Under the pieces are notes generated by a model that was given only the letters and a program-made list of their open reading frames with translations, searched no databases and was not told the DNA's origin. Source: CAWGOF01 sp963824225 (GTDB lineage: Bacteria; Acidobacteriota; Polarisedimenticolia; Polarisedimenticolales; Polarisedimenticolaceae). From it: 64,000 nt of DNA. Numbering within the stretch: the first letter of the stretch is position 1; the number at the start of each line of letters is the position of its first letter. A program made the position numbers and the translations under genes. Below are positions 15,804 through 24,612 of this stretch, piece after piece. The stretch spans positions 1,984,001 to 2,048,000 of the forward strand of contig CAWGOF010000003.1 of NCBI GenBank assembly GCA_963824225.1, given 5' to 3'.

Positions 15804-17086
15804 GATGGCTCCTGATCGTCGTCGGTCGACGTGGGTCTTTCGGACGGGGTTCGCTCGCTCGCCATGTACCGCTGCTCGAGCGCGCGGCCGGCCGGTGTCG
15901 CCGTGAACGGGGGACCCGGGATGGCCGCAGCCTCGATGCGGAACATCACGCCGAACGTGTGGAACTCGCTGTCGAGCTCGGATCCCGTGCGGTCCTGTTG
16001 ATCGTGGTACCGGTGGAACACGCCGATCCGCATGTGCCGGTCGAGGACCCACGACACCGTCTCCGACACCTCGAAGTAGTTGACCTCGTCGGGCGGCACC
16101 ACGTCGGGGAACGTCATCATGTCGTCGCGCCGGGCATAGGCGGCGAGCACCGCGAGCAACAGCCCCCGCCGCTGGGCCGGAAGCCGGCGCCAGCCGAAGT
16201 ACACGCCGTCGTCGAGCGTCGGACCCGCGCGTCCGGATCCCGCGCTGATCGCACGGTTCGTCCCGAGCGACAGCACGGTCAGCGGCTTGGGCCGCCACTC
16301 GAACGACAGGTCGTAGGTCGGCTCGAGGATCTGCTCGTCGTCCTGATCGAGGCGCGACGCACCGCCCCATAGCTCCACACGCCCGGTCGGGCCGAGCTGC
16401 TGTCCCACCGTCGCGTGCGCCGTCGCGACGTTCGCGACCGGCAGCACCTCGTAGTCGATCACGCGCCCCGAGGCCACGAGGCCGGTCGTGGTCCCCCGCG
16501 GACTCAGGTACTGCCAGCCGAGACTGCCGGCCGCGGTGCGGTGATTGTTGAGCGGTAGCAAGGGGTCGTCGGCGTAGCGCACCTCGCCGGCGTCGAGGTC
16601 CCACAGCATGCCGCCGCGCTGCGACACGCCCACGCGCCCACCGAGACCGACGAACCCACGGTCGGTCGTCGTGCGCGGCAGGAGCGACGTTCCCTCGTCC
16701 GGCTGGATCGCGCTGAACTCCTGCGTCCTCAGCCGTGCCGCATCGACGTTGAAGTGCAACGACGACTGCTCGGAGAACCGCTTGTTCAGGCTCGAGCGCA
16801 GCACGTGGCCGGTAAAGCTGAGGTCCTCCTCGTCCGGATACTCGTCGTGGTACGGGGCATACAGCAGCTCCCATACGGTCGTCGGCGCCTCGACGTTCAA
16901 CCCCAGCTCGAACGTCGCGCGGCCGGCCATGGCCTCGGTGACCGGACCGACGTTGTTGACGTTACCGTCGTGATACGCACGCAGCTCGAGCGCGGGGAGG
17001 AAACGCACGTTGGCGCCCCATGCCGCGACGGGGACGAGCGCCAGGAACGCGGCGGCTCCCAGGGTCCGATGAACGGTGACTAACAT
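15800..17086 (-). CDS. Outer-membrane beta-barrel of exopolysaccharide locus
   Basis: A 428-residue protein with a signal peptide (AFLALVPVAAWGA, cleavage near residue 25). The rest is made of alternating short amphipathic strands with aromatic ends, consistent with an outer-membrane beta-barrel of the type found in EPS/PEP-CTERM loci. The ATG at 17086 is preceded by AAAGGG. No catalytic residues were recognised. It probably forms or supports the outer-membrane exit for the polysaccharide, by analogy with barrel proteins paired with OPX exporters; this role is inferred from position. Confidence 0.75.
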   Translation of the reverse strand: MLVTVHRTLGAAAFLALVPVAAWGANVRFLPALELRAYHDGNVNNVGPVTEAMAGRATFELGLNVEAPTTVWELLYAPYHDEYPDEEDLSFTGHVLRSSLNKRFSEQSSLHFNVDAARLRTQEFSAIQPDEGTSLLPRTTTDRGFVGLGGRVGVSQRGGMLWDLDAGEVRYADDPLLPLNNHRTAAGSLGWQYLSPRGTTTGLVASGRVIDYEVLPVANVATAHATVGQQLGPTGRVELWGGASRLDQDDEQILEPTYDLSFEWRPKPLTVLSLGTNRAISAGSGRAGPTLDDGVYFGWRRLPAQRRGLLLAVLAAYARRDDMMTFPDVVPPDEVNYFEVSETVSWVLDRHMRIGVFHRYHDQQDRTGSELDSEFHTFGVMFRIEAAAIPGPPFTATPAGRALEQRYMASERTPSERPTSTDDDQEPS

Positions 17087-17132
17087 GTGCACACCCTTTC
17101 GACTCAATCACGCTACGCCCCAGCGCGAGGTC

Positions 17133-17149
17133 GTTCCATCGAATGGAAC
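17133..17149. promoter_or_regulatory. Inverted repeat GTTCCAT-CGA-ATGGAAC, candidate operator
   Basis: A perfect 7-3-7 inverted repeat lies 47 bp upstream of the minus-strand barrel gene start, in the divergent region of the exopolysaccharide locus. A related half site (GGTGGAACC) lies 15 bp further on. The arrangement fits a dimeric repressor or activator site. Confidence 0.4.
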
Positions 17150-17219
17150 CCGTAACTCGGGCGGGTGGAACCCCGAGGTCCCGCGGAGGGAAAGACCGGA
17201 CCCGTCGAGAATCGCCTGA

Positions 17220-17237
17220 GCCCGAACGCGTTCGGGC
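17220..17237. promoter_or_regulatory. 18-bp perfect palindrome, candidate operator
   Basis: GCCCGAACG followed directly by its inverse, CGTTCGGGC, lies between the divergent exopolysaccharide operons. It is a second candidate regulator site; as RNA it would form a stem with no loop, so a DNA-binding role is more likely than a terminator. Confidence 0.4.
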
Positions 17238-17371
17238 GTTCCCCTGCGTGTCGCTGGGCAACCTCCCCGCGATGAATTGCTGCCTCCTGCCCATGTTCGG
17301 TCGGTTCGACCGCGCTTAGATTCCCAACGTCGCAACGAGCGAACGCTTTCGAGCCCGTTGGACGAGAGACC

Positions 17372-17929
17372 GTGCACTGCGTCAACGCCATGGATCCTCG
17401 GAGCCAAGGGGGCGAAGCCCAGCCCAGCGGCCCGTGGCACGCCCTGTGGACCCACAGTCAATGCGAGGTCCTGGTGCGCGACCAGCTCGCGGCGAAGGGG
17501 TTCGAGACGTTCCTGCCGCAGATCGAGACGTGGTCGTTCCGCGGCGCCAAGCGCGCGCGGCGCGCCGCGTGTCTGTTCCCCGGATACCTGTTCCTGCACC
17601 ACCCGTCGATCGACAAGCGCTCGTACCTCGAGATCGCCCGCGTGCGCGGACTGGTGCGGATCCTCGGCGAGCGCTGGGATCAGCTGGCCGTCGTGCCGGC
17701 GTCGCAGATCGAGGCCGTGCGCCGGCTCCTCGACGCCGAGGAGCGCCCGCAGCCGTACCCGTACCTGGCGGGCGGGCGGCGCGTGCGGATCTGCGGCGGC
17801 CCGCTGCGCGACATCGAGGGGTTCCTCGTCGAGCCGCCCGGGGATCGCTCGTTGCTCGTGATTTCGATCGAGCTGTTCTGCCGAAGCCTGTCCGTCGAGG
17901 TCGACGGCAACCTGGTAGCCCCGTGCTGA
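17372..17929 (+). CDS. NusG/RfaH-type transcription antiterminator
   Basis: A 185-residue NusG-family protein. The N-terminal NGN domain (about residues 20-120) has WHALWTHSQCEVLVRDQLAAK and the FPGYLFLH core. A KOW domain follows (RVRICGGPLRDIEGFLVE). Specialised NusG paralogues of this size stand first in polysaccharide operons, where they keep RNA polymerase from stopping along the long transcript, as RfaH and LoaP do. That position is the same here. The GTG at 17372 has a GAGAG site; the ATG at 17390 is an alternative. Confidence 0.88.
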   Translation: MHCVNAMDPRSQGGEAQPSGPWHALWTHSQCEVLVRDQLAAKGFETFLPQIETWSFRGAKRARRAACLFPGYLFLHHPSIDKRSYLEIARVRGLVRILGERWDQLAVVPASQIEAVRRLLDAEERPQPYPYLAGGRRVRICGGPLRDIEGFLVEPPGDRSLLVISIELFCRSLSVEVDGNLVAPC

Positions 17930-17963
17930 GCGCAGCCCGCAGGCGAGCCGGAGGAGGACGGAG

Positions 17964-19490
17964 ATGAGCGAGATCCTGGCCGTGTGTCGCCGCCGGCGGC
18001 ACCTCGCGATGTTCGTGGTGGCGATCGGGCTGGCGGCGACGGTCACGATCGTGGCCGCACTGCCCGACGTGTACCGGATGAAGACGACGCTCTTGGTCGA
18101 TCGGGGCGAGGTGTCGGGCGAGCTGGTGAAGATCAACTCGCCGAAGGAGCTCGACCTCGAGGTCAAGACGATCACTCAGGACGTGATGAGCCGCGCGCAC
18201 CTGCTCGAGCTGATCGACCAGTTCGACCTCGCGCCGCACCTGCGGACCGTGGCCGAGCGCGAGGCGTTCGTCGAGAAGCTGCGCCGCGAGATCGGCTTCG
18301 AGATCGAGGAGGGCCAGCCGGGGTACAACCGCGACTCGACGGTGTCGTTCTCGCTGAGCTACCAGGGAACCGATCCGGACAAGGTCGCGGGCGTGGTCAA
18401 CGCGCTGGCCGACCTGTACATCGCGCGGAACGCGGAGAACCAGCAGCGCCTGGCCGCCGGTACGTCCGAGGCGCTGGCCGACGAGCTCGCCGCGGCCGAG
18501 CGGCAGCTCGCGGCGCAGGAGCAGAAGTTCCTCGCATTCAAGCGCCAGCACACGGGCGCGCTGCCCGACCAGGTGGCGACACAGCTGCGGACGCTCGAGC
18601 GGCTGAGCGCGCAGCTCCAGAACAACCGCGACCGGCGGCTCGAGATCGGACGCGAGCTCGAGCGCCGGACGGTGTCGGTCGGTGTCGGCTCGGAGATCCA
18701 GGCCGGCCTCGACCCGACGGAGGCGAAGCTGCTGCAGATGCGAAACGAGATGCGCGACCTACGGTCGAAGTACAGCGAGCGGTATCCCGACGTCGTGGCG
18801 CTGCAGCGCCAGATCACGGAGCTGGAGGGCCAGGTCGACCAGACGCCCAAGCCGAAGGCGGCCTCCGCGCCCGCGCCGGCCGCGCCGACCGTCTCGAACC
18901 GGGAGAAGCGGGTGGCCGAGGAGGTTCGGGCGCTGGACCAGGAAGAGGCGCAGCTGAACCAGGCGATCCAGCAGTACCAGAACCGCGTCGATGCCGCGCC
19001 ACGCTACGGCATCGAATTGGACGCGCTGACGCGGGACTACGAGGCGACGAAGGAGCAGTACCACTCGCTCCTTCGGCGCGCCGACGAGCTGCGCCTCGCG
19101 GGGCGCCTCGAGCAGCAGCTGTCGCAGGGTCAGTTCCGGGTCCTCGACCCGGCCCTGACCACCGCACCGCCCACCGGACCGGACCGGCTCAAGCTGTTCC
19201 TCGGCGGGCTGCTCCTGTCGCTGACGGCGGCCGCGGGGGTCCTCGTGCTCGCGGAGCAGCACGACACGTCGTTCCACGGCCTGGCGGCCCTTCGTGCGTT
19301 CACGCGGGTGCCGGTGCTGGCGTCGATCCCGCAGATCTCGTCGCGCAAGGGGCGGGCGGGCCGCTTCGGCCGCGCCAGCACACGGCTCCTCGTCGAGAGC
19401 GCCGCGGTCGTGCTCGTGATCGGCCTGAGCCAGCACATCGTGAGCGGCAACGAGGCCCTGGCCCTGCTGCTCGCCGGAGGCGTCCCATGA
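17964..19490 (+). CDS. Wzz/GumC-type polysaccharide chain-length determinant
   Basis: A 508-residue polysaccharide co-polymerase. An N-terminal membrane helix (about 15-35) leads into the Wzz domain. A long periplasmic coiled coil (about residues 150-330, rich in AAERQLAAQEQKF and YQNRV-like heptads) follows, and a second membrane helix near 400-420 after the typical FRVLDPALTTAPPTGPDR segment. It lacks a fused kinase domain; the separate kinase gene follows with a 4-bp overlap (ATGA). Together they control polymer length and export. An extra hydrophobic tail is seen at 475-508. Confidence 0.92.
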   Translation: MSEILAVCRRRRHLAMFVVAIGLAATVTIVAALPDVYRMKTTLLVDRGEVSGELVKINSPKELDLEVKTITQDVMSRAHLLELIDQFDLAPHLRTVAEREAFVEKLRREIGFEIEEGQPGYNRDSTVSFSLSYQGTDPDKVAGVVNALADLYIARNAENQQRLAAGTSEALADELAAAERQLAAQEQKFLAFKRQHTGALPDQVATQLRTLERLSAQLQNNRDRRLEIGRELERRTVSVGVGSEIQAGLDPTEAKLLQMRNEMRDLRSKYSERYPDVVALQRQITELEGQVDQTPKPKAASAPAPAAPTVSNREKRVAEEVRALDQEEAQLNQAIQQYQNRVDAAPRYGIELDALTRDYEATKEQYHSLLRRADELRLAGRLEQQLSQGQFRVLDPALTTAPPTGPDRLKLFLGGLLLSLTAAAGVLVLAEQHDTSFHGLAALRAFTRVPVLASIPQISSRKGRAGRFGRASTRLLVESAAVVLVIGLSQHIVSGNEALALLLAGGVP

Positions 19491-20224
19491 ACGTCGTGAA
19501 GCTCGAGACCCGATACGACCGTGTGGACCTCAACGAGCGAGACCTCGACGATCGACTCGTCGCCCTCACCGCGCCGACGTCTTACGCCGCCGCGCAGTAC
19601 CGCAGCCTGGCCTACACGCTGCGCGCCGACCGCCCGGACGTGCGGATGATCGCCGTGTGCAGCCCGGCCCTCGGCGACGGCAAGTCGACGACGGCGGTGA
19701 ATGTCGGTGCGGCGATGGCCCGCGACGGTGGAGCCCGCGTGCTCGTCGTCGACTCGGACCTGCGCCGACCCACCGTGGCGCAGCTGCTCGGCGTCTCCGA
19801 CCGGCCGGGGGTCAGCGAGCTGCTCGACGACGACGATCGCTCGCTCGACGACCACGTGATCTCGATCCCGTCGTTCCGGTTGTCGGTCCTGCCCGCGGGA
19901 CGCCGGCTCGACGACCCGTACCGCGCGTTCCAGTCCCGGCGCTGGGAGCAGCTCCTCGACGCGATGCGCGGCGGGTTCGACCGGATCGTGTTCGACACGC
20001 CGCCGCTCCTGCCCGTCCCGGACGGCCACGTGATCGCCGCCGGGGTCGACGGGGTCCTGCTCGTCGTCGCGGCGCACCACACCCGGCGCACGTTCGTCGA
20101 GGAGGCGCTGAGCGCGCTCGATCCGGCGAAGGTCCTGGGGATCGTGTTCAACGGAGACGACGAATCGCCGTCGCGCTACGGGCGCTACCACGGCGAGTAC
20201 TACCAGCGCCCGTCCGGAAACTGA
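19487..20224 (+). CDS. Tyrosine kinase / ATPase of polysaccharide assembly (CpsD/BY-kinase type)
   Basis: A 245-residue cytoplasmic P-loop ATPase. Walker A is GDGKSTTAVN (about 62-71), Walker A' is VLVVDSDLRRP (about 85-95) and Walker B is IVFDTPPLLP (about 165-174). The C-terminus ends in a tyrosine cluster (YGRYHGEYYQ), the usual autophosphorylation tail of BY-kinases. It overlaps the chain-length gene by 4 bp and pairs with it in the same way as CapA/CapB or EpsF/EpsG. Cycling phosphorylation is expected to control polymerisation. Confidence 0.92.
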   Translation: MNVVKLETRYDRVDLNERDLDDRLVALTAPTSYAAAQYRSLAYTLRADRPDVRMIAVCSPALGDGKSTTAVNVGAAMARDGGARVLVVDSDLRRPTVAQLLGVSDRPGVSELLDDDDRSLDDHVISIPSFRLSVLPAGRRLDDPYRAFQSRRWEQLLDAMRGGFDRIVFDTPPLLPVPDGHVIAAGVDGVLLVVAAHHTRRTFVEEALSALDPAKVLGIVFNGDDESPSRYGRYHGEYYQRPSGN

Positions 20225-20261
20225 TCCTCCCCCCGGGTTTCGCCTTCCCCAGGAGCCTGCG

Positions 20262-22097
20262 ATGTGTGGAATCGTCGGATTCGTCGGCCAGCGTGACGCC
20301 GTATCGTTCCTGCTGCCCGCGCTGCGCCGGCTCGAGTACCGGGGCTACGACTCGGCCGGTGTGGCGACGCTGAACGGCGCGGGCCTCGAGCTGCACCGTG
20401 CCGTCGGGAAGATCGCTGCGCTGCAGTCGCACCTGCGCAACGGCGTCGCGCGGGGTCCGCTGGGGATCGCGCACACACGGTGGGCCACCCACGGAAGCCC
20501 GTCGGTGCTCAACGCGCATCCGCACGTCGATTGCGAGCGGCGCGTGGCGATCGTGCACAACGGGATCATCGAGAACTACCGCGAGCTCAGGCGTCAGCTC
20601 GAGGCCCAGGGCCACCGGTTCCAATCGGACACCGACAGCGAGGTCGTGGCGCACCTGATCGAGGAGCACCGGAACGGCAGCCTGGTCGACGCGCTGCGGC
20701 GGGCCGTGGGCTGCCTCGAGGGCGCGTACGCGATCGCCTGCATCGCCGAGGACGCGCCGAACACGCTGGTCGCCGTGCGTCGCGGCGGCTCGCCGTTGAT
20801 CGTCGGTCACGGCGACGGCGAAGCGTACCTGGCGTCCGACATCCCCGCGCTCCTCGGCGCGACGACGCGCATCACGGTCCTCGAGGAGGGCGAGATCGCG
20901 GTCCTGTGTCCCGACGGGATCGAGATCCACGACGTCTGCGGACCGAGCGTCCGCCGGCCCCGGCCTGCGATCGTGGACTGGGACGGGCAAACGGCCGAGC
21001 GCGACGGCTACCCGCACTTCATGCTCAAGGAGATCTTCGAGCAGCCGCACGTCGTACGGCAGACGATCGGCGAGCGTCTCGACCCCGAGACGGGCGAGGT
21101 GGGCTTGCCCGAGCTGGGCCTGCTCGATCAGGAGCTCGTCGGCCTCGCGCGGCTGTGCTTCGTCGCCTGTGGGACATCGTGGCATGCGGGGCTCGCCGGC
21201 CGGTACCTCATCGAGCGCTTCGCCCGGCTGCCCGTCGAGGCCGACATCGCCTCGGAGTTCCGGTATCGCGACCCGATCCTCGACGGTCGCATGCTGACCG
21301 TGCCGATCTCGCAGTCCGGCGAGACGGCCGACACGCTGGCCGCGATGCGTGAGGCCCGCGCGCGCGGCAGCCGGACGGTCGCGATCTGCAACGTCGTCGG
21401 CAGCTCGATGGCCCGCGAGGCCGACGGCGTCGTGTTCACGCGCGCGGGGCTCGAGATCGGCGTGGCGTCGACCAAGGCGTTCACGGCCCAGCTCGCCGCG
21501 CTGACGTTGCTCGCGCTGAAGCTCGGCGTGGCCCGCGGGTTCCTCGCCGCAGACGACGCACGCACGATCGCCCGCGAGCTCGCGCTGATCCCGGACCACA
21601 TGGCCCGGATCCTCGAGCGGAGCGACCGGATCCGCGCGGTCGCCGAGCGCTACCTGGATGCCAAGAACGCCCTGTTCCTCGGCCGCGGCGTGAACTACCC
21701 GCTGGCGCTCGAGGGGGCGCTCAAGCTCAAGGAGATCTCGTACGTCCACGCCGAGGGCTGCGCGGGCGGCGAGCTGAAGCATGGGCCGATCGCCCTGATC
21801 GACCCGGAGATGCTCGTCGTCGCCGTCGCCCCGACCGACTCGAACCACGTCAAGATCGCGAGCAACATCGAGGAGATCCGCGCGCGTGGCGGGCACATCC
21901 TGGCCGTCACGACGGACGGCGACGAGGCGATTCGCGGTCGGGTCGACGAGGTGCTGCCGGTCCCAAGGACGCTCGAGGCGTTGCAACCGCTGCTCGTCGC
22001 GCTCCCGCTGCAGCTGTTCGCGTACCACGCCGCAGCGCTGCGCGGCTGCGACGTCGATCAACCCCGCAACCTGGCGAAGAGCGTGACGGTCGAATGA
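20262..22097 (+). CDS. glmS: Glutamine-fructose-6-phosphate aminotransferase
   Basis: A 611-residue GlmS of normal length. It begins MCGIVGFVG, with Cys2 as the glutamine-hydrolysing nucleophile. The glutaminase domain covers about 1-240 (THGSPSVLNAHPH and HNGIIENY). Two SIS domains follow, with SQSGETADTLAA and ASTKAFTAQL, and the end is DQPRNLAKSVTVE. It converts fructose 6-phosphate and glutamine to glucosamine 6-phosphate, the first step to UDP-GlcNAc. A copy inside the polysaccharide operon points to an amino-sugar-rich polymer. No glmS ribozyme fits in the 37-bp upstream gap. Confidence 0.96.
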   Translation: MCGIVGFVGQRDAVSFLLPALRRLEYRGYDSAGVATLNGAGLELHRAVGKIAALQSHLRNGVARGPLGIAHTRWATHGSPSVLNAHPHVDCERRVAIVHNGIIENYRELRRQLEAQGHRFQSDTDSEVVAHLIEEHRNGSLVDALRRAVGCLEGAYAIACIAEDAPNTLVAVRRGGSPLIVGHGDGEAYLASDIPALLGATTRITVLEEGEIAVLCPDGIEIHDVCGPSVRRPRPAIVDWDGQTAERDGYPHFMLKEIFEQPHVVRQTIGERLDPETGEVGLPELGLLDQELVGLARLCFVACGTSWHAGLAGRYLIERFARLPVEADIASEFRYRDPILDGRMLTVPISQSGETADTLAAMREARARGSRTVAICNVVGSSMAREADGVVFTRAGLEIGVASTKAFTAQLAALTLLALKLGVARGFLAADDARTIARELALIPDHMARILERSDRIRAVAERYLDAKNALFLGRGVNYPLALEGALKLKEISYVHAEGCAGGELKHGPIALIDPEMLVVAVAPTDSNHVKIASNIEEIRARGGHILAVTTDGDEAIRGRVDEVLPVPRTLEALQPLLVALPLQLFAYHAAALRGCDVDQPRNLAKSVTVE

Positions 22098-23293
22098 GCC
22101 AGTGCCCCCATCCCGTGTCGCTCGCCGGCGCGCTGTGGGACGTGCTGCTCGAGCACCCCGTGGCCGCGCTGTCCCTTTGCGCGCTCGTCGTCGCGCTCGG
22201 TGTGGGGCTCGCCGTGTCGGCGATCGTCCGCCGGCGCCACGATCGGCAGCCCGAGCGCGTCGTCGTGCTCGACGCGAGCTCGGGCTCGTCGCCGCTCCTG
22301 GTCCAGCTCGCACGGGACGAGAACGCGCGGCGGGCCGTGGTCGGCGTCGTGACCGACGCTCCGGGTGCCGAGGCGTCCGTGCTCGGCGGCACGGCCGAGC
22401 TGTACGAAGTCGTGCGGCGCACGGGGGCCGAGCGCATCGTCGTGAACGCGCCCGATCCACGGTCGTGCGTGCCGCGCTCGCGGCTCCTCGACTGCTGGCT
22501 CCGCGGCATCGCCGTCGAGCCGGTCGAGACGTACTGCGAGCGCGTGACCGGCCGGCTGGCGATCGAGACGCTGCAACCCGCGGATCTGCTGTTCGGCGCG
22601 AGCCTGTTCAAGACCGGACGGCAGAAGGCCACGGCGCGGGCCCTGAGCCTGACCTTCGCCATTCTGGCCCTGCCGCTGCTCCTGCCGTTCTTCGCGCTCG
22701 TGGCGCTGTGGATCAAGCTCGACTCGCGCGGGCCCGTGTTCTTCGTCCAGCAGCGGATCGGAGCCCACGGCCGGTCGTTCCCGCTGGTCAAGTTCCGGAC
22801 GATGCACACCCGGCGCGACACCACGTCCGAGTGGGTCGAGGACAACGAGCACCGGATCACGCGCGCCGGGCGCGTGCTGCGCCGGTTCCGCATCGACGAG
22901 CTTCCGCAGGTGCTCAACGTGCTGCGCGGCGAGATGAACCTCGTCGGCCCACGGCCGCACCCCGAGAGCAATCGCGCGCTCCTCGTCACGGTGTTTCGCA
23001 ACATGCCCGAGTGCGGGGCCGAGATCCCGTACTACGCGCTGCGCACGCTCGTTCGACCGGGCATCACCGGCTGGGCCCAAGTGCGCTACGGCTACGCCAA
23101 CGGCGTCGAGCAGGAGGTCGAGAAGCTGCGCTACGACCTGTACTACGTCAAGAACTGGTCGCTGTGGCTCGACCTGCGGATCCTGTTCGAGACGGTGCGG
23201 GTCGTGTTTTGCGGGCTGGGCCACGAGTCGGACTCCGCGCACGCCCGGCGCATCGCACGACGGGCGCAGAGCCTGAGGGCCGGCGCGTCGTGA
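22094..23293 (+). CDS. Initiating sugar-phosphate transferase (polyprenyl glycosylphosphotransferase)
   Basis: A 399-residue membrane enzyme that moves the first sugar phosphate to undecaprenyl phosphate. An N-terminal membrane helix (about 25-45) and a nucleotide-binding-like domain come first. The bacterial sugar transferase domain covers about 175-395: a membrane hairpin, then GPVFFVQQRIGAHGRSFPLVK, the KFRTMH motif, RIDELPQVLNVLRGEMNLVG and GITGWAQVRYGYAN. It is shorter than WcaJ-type proteins because most of the N-terminal helices are missing. It overlaps glmS by 4 bp. Confidence 0.93.
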   Translation: MSQCPHPVSLAGALWDVLLEHPVAALSLCALVVALGVGLAVSAIVRRRHDRQPERVVVLDASSGSSPLLVQLARDENARRAVVGVVTDAPGAEASVLGGTAELYEVVRRTGAERIVVNAPDPRSCVPRSRLLDCWLRGIAVEPVETYCERVTGRLAIETLQPADLLFGASLFKTGRQKATARALSLTFAILALPLLLPFFALVALWIKLDSRGPVFFVQQRIGAHGRSFPLVKFRTMHTRRDTTSEWVEDNEHRITRAGRVLRRFRIDELPQVLNVLRGEMNLVGPRPHPESNRALLVTVFRNMPECGAEIPYYALRTLVRPGITGWAQVRYGYANGVEQEVEKLRYDLYYVKNWSLWLDLRILFETVRVVFCGLGHESDSAHARRIARRAQSLRAGAS

Positions 23294-24612
23294 CCTCGCG
23301 AGTGAACGCCGTCGCCGCACGCCTCCCCGGACCCGCCGGGGGCGCGGACTGGTGGCGCACCGAGCCGGCGCCGGCCACGGTCGGTGAGCCGGCGGGGTCT
23401 GCCGGGTCCGTTCCGTTCGCCATGGTCCTCGTGTTCACGTTCGTGCTCGTCGTCGCGCCGCAGAACCTCGTTCCGAGCCTTCAGCCGTTCCGCATCGCGT
23501 TCGTCACGGCGGTCGTCGCGGCGGCGACGCTGTTCTTCGGGCGCCTGGCGCAACGCGGACCGCTGAGCATCGTCACGACCGAGATCCGGCTCCTCGCCGT
23601 GCTCGTCCTGTGGGCGCTCCTCACCGTTCCGTACTCGTACTGGCCGTCGGGCAGCCTGCGGTTCCTGCTCGAGGTGTACGCGAAGACGGTCATCGTGTTC
23701 TGGCTGCTGTGCAACACGGTCGACACACTCGCCCGCCTGCGCACCGTCCTGTGGACGCTCGCGCTGCTGTCGATTCCGGTCGCGCTGACCGGGATCGGGC
23801 ACTTCGCCGCCGGCGTCGTCGGGACCGCGCGCGGCGCCGCGCTGCCGCGCATCGCCGGGTACCAGGCGCCGCTGTCGGCGAACCCGAATGACATGGCGCT
23901 GCTGCTGAACCTGATCCTGCCCCTCGCCGCGGCCCTGGCGATCGCCAGCCGCCGGGCCGCAATGCGCGCGCTCCTGCTCGCGATCGTCGGTGTCGGAGCG
24001 ACCGCCGTCATATGCACGTTCTCCCGCGGCGGATTCCTGACGCTCGTGTTCGCCGGCGCGCTGTACACGTTCCGGCTCACCCGGCGCACCGGGCGAGCGC
24101 GGATCGTCGTGCTGTTGCTCCTCGCCGCGCTCGTCGCGATCCCACTCCTGCCCACGGGCTATCTGGGCCATCTCGACACGGTGCTGCATCCGGAGACCGA
24201 CCCCACGGGATCGGCGCCGCAGCGCTGGCACGACACGCTCGCCGCGGGCCGGTTCGTCGCCACGCATCCGTTCGTTGGCGCAGGCCTGGGCATGGGCGTG
24301 CTGGCGCTGAACGAGGTGCGCGGGGCGACGTGGACCAAGGTGCACAACGTGTACCTCGAGCACGGCGTCGATCTCGGGGTCCCGGGCCTGCTGCTGTTCC
24401 TGCTGCTCGTCCTGACGGCGCTGCGCAGCGCGAAGCGCGCTCGCGACCGCGGCCCGGCGGAGCTGTCGGTCCTGGCCGAGGGGATCCACGTCAGCCTCGC
24501 GGCGTTCGCGTTTGCCGGGCTGTTCCATCCCGTGGCGTACCAGTTCTACTTCTATTACGTGGCCGCGCTCGCCGTGGCGGCGCACCAGCTCCTCGCGGTG
24601 GAAGGTCGATGA
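23290..24612 (+). CDS. Wzy polymerase / O-antigen ligase-like protein
   Basis: A 440-residue polytopic membrane protein with about 10-12 hydrophobic helices and the Wzy_C signature late in the sequence (GAGLGMGVLALNE, then VHNVYLEHGVDLGVPGLLLF). The function would be polymerisation of repeat units, or ligation to an acceptor, at the periplasmic side of the inner membrane; sequence alone does not decide. The GTG at 23290 overlaps the previous stop (GTGA). A second GTG lies 12 bases downstream. Confidence 0.88.
   Translation: MTSRVNAVAARLPGPAGGADWWRTEPAPATVGEPAGSAGSVPFAMVLVFTFVLVVAPQNLVPSLQPFRIAFVTAVVAAATLFFGRLAQRGPLSIVTTEIRLLAVLVLWALLTVPYSYWPSGSLRFLLEVYAKTVIVFWLLCNTVDTLARLRTVLWTLALLSIPVALTGIGHFAAGVVGTARGAALPRIAGYQAPLSANPNDMALLLNLILPLAAALAIASRRAAMRALLLAIVGVGATAVICTFSRGGFLTLVFAGALYTFRLTRRTGRARIVVLLLLAALVAIPLLPTGYLGHLDTVLHPETDPTGSAPQRWHDTLAAGRFVATHPFVGAGLGMGVLALNEVRGATWTKVHNVYLEHGVDLGVPGLLLFLLLVLTALRSAKRARDRGPAELSVLAEGIHVSLAAFAFAGLFHPVAYQFYFYYVAALAVAAHQLLAVEGR

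Noticed and set aside
17260..17371. Sigma-54 type promoter (GG-N10-GC) upstream of the NusG-like gene
   Set aside because: A GG and GC at the right spacing occur at 17259-17273, but the remaining consensus bases (TGGCAC, TTGC) are missing.
20225..20261. Possible glmS ribozyme before the glmS gene
   Set aside because: The gap is only 37 bases and lacks the ribozyme core; known glmS ribozymes are mainly in Gram-positive bacteria.
22102..24612. Long open frames on the opposite strand or in other frames across the exopolysaccharide genes
   Set aside because: They are rich in Arg, Pro and Ala, lack conserved motifs, and are explained by high GC at third codon positions of the real genes.
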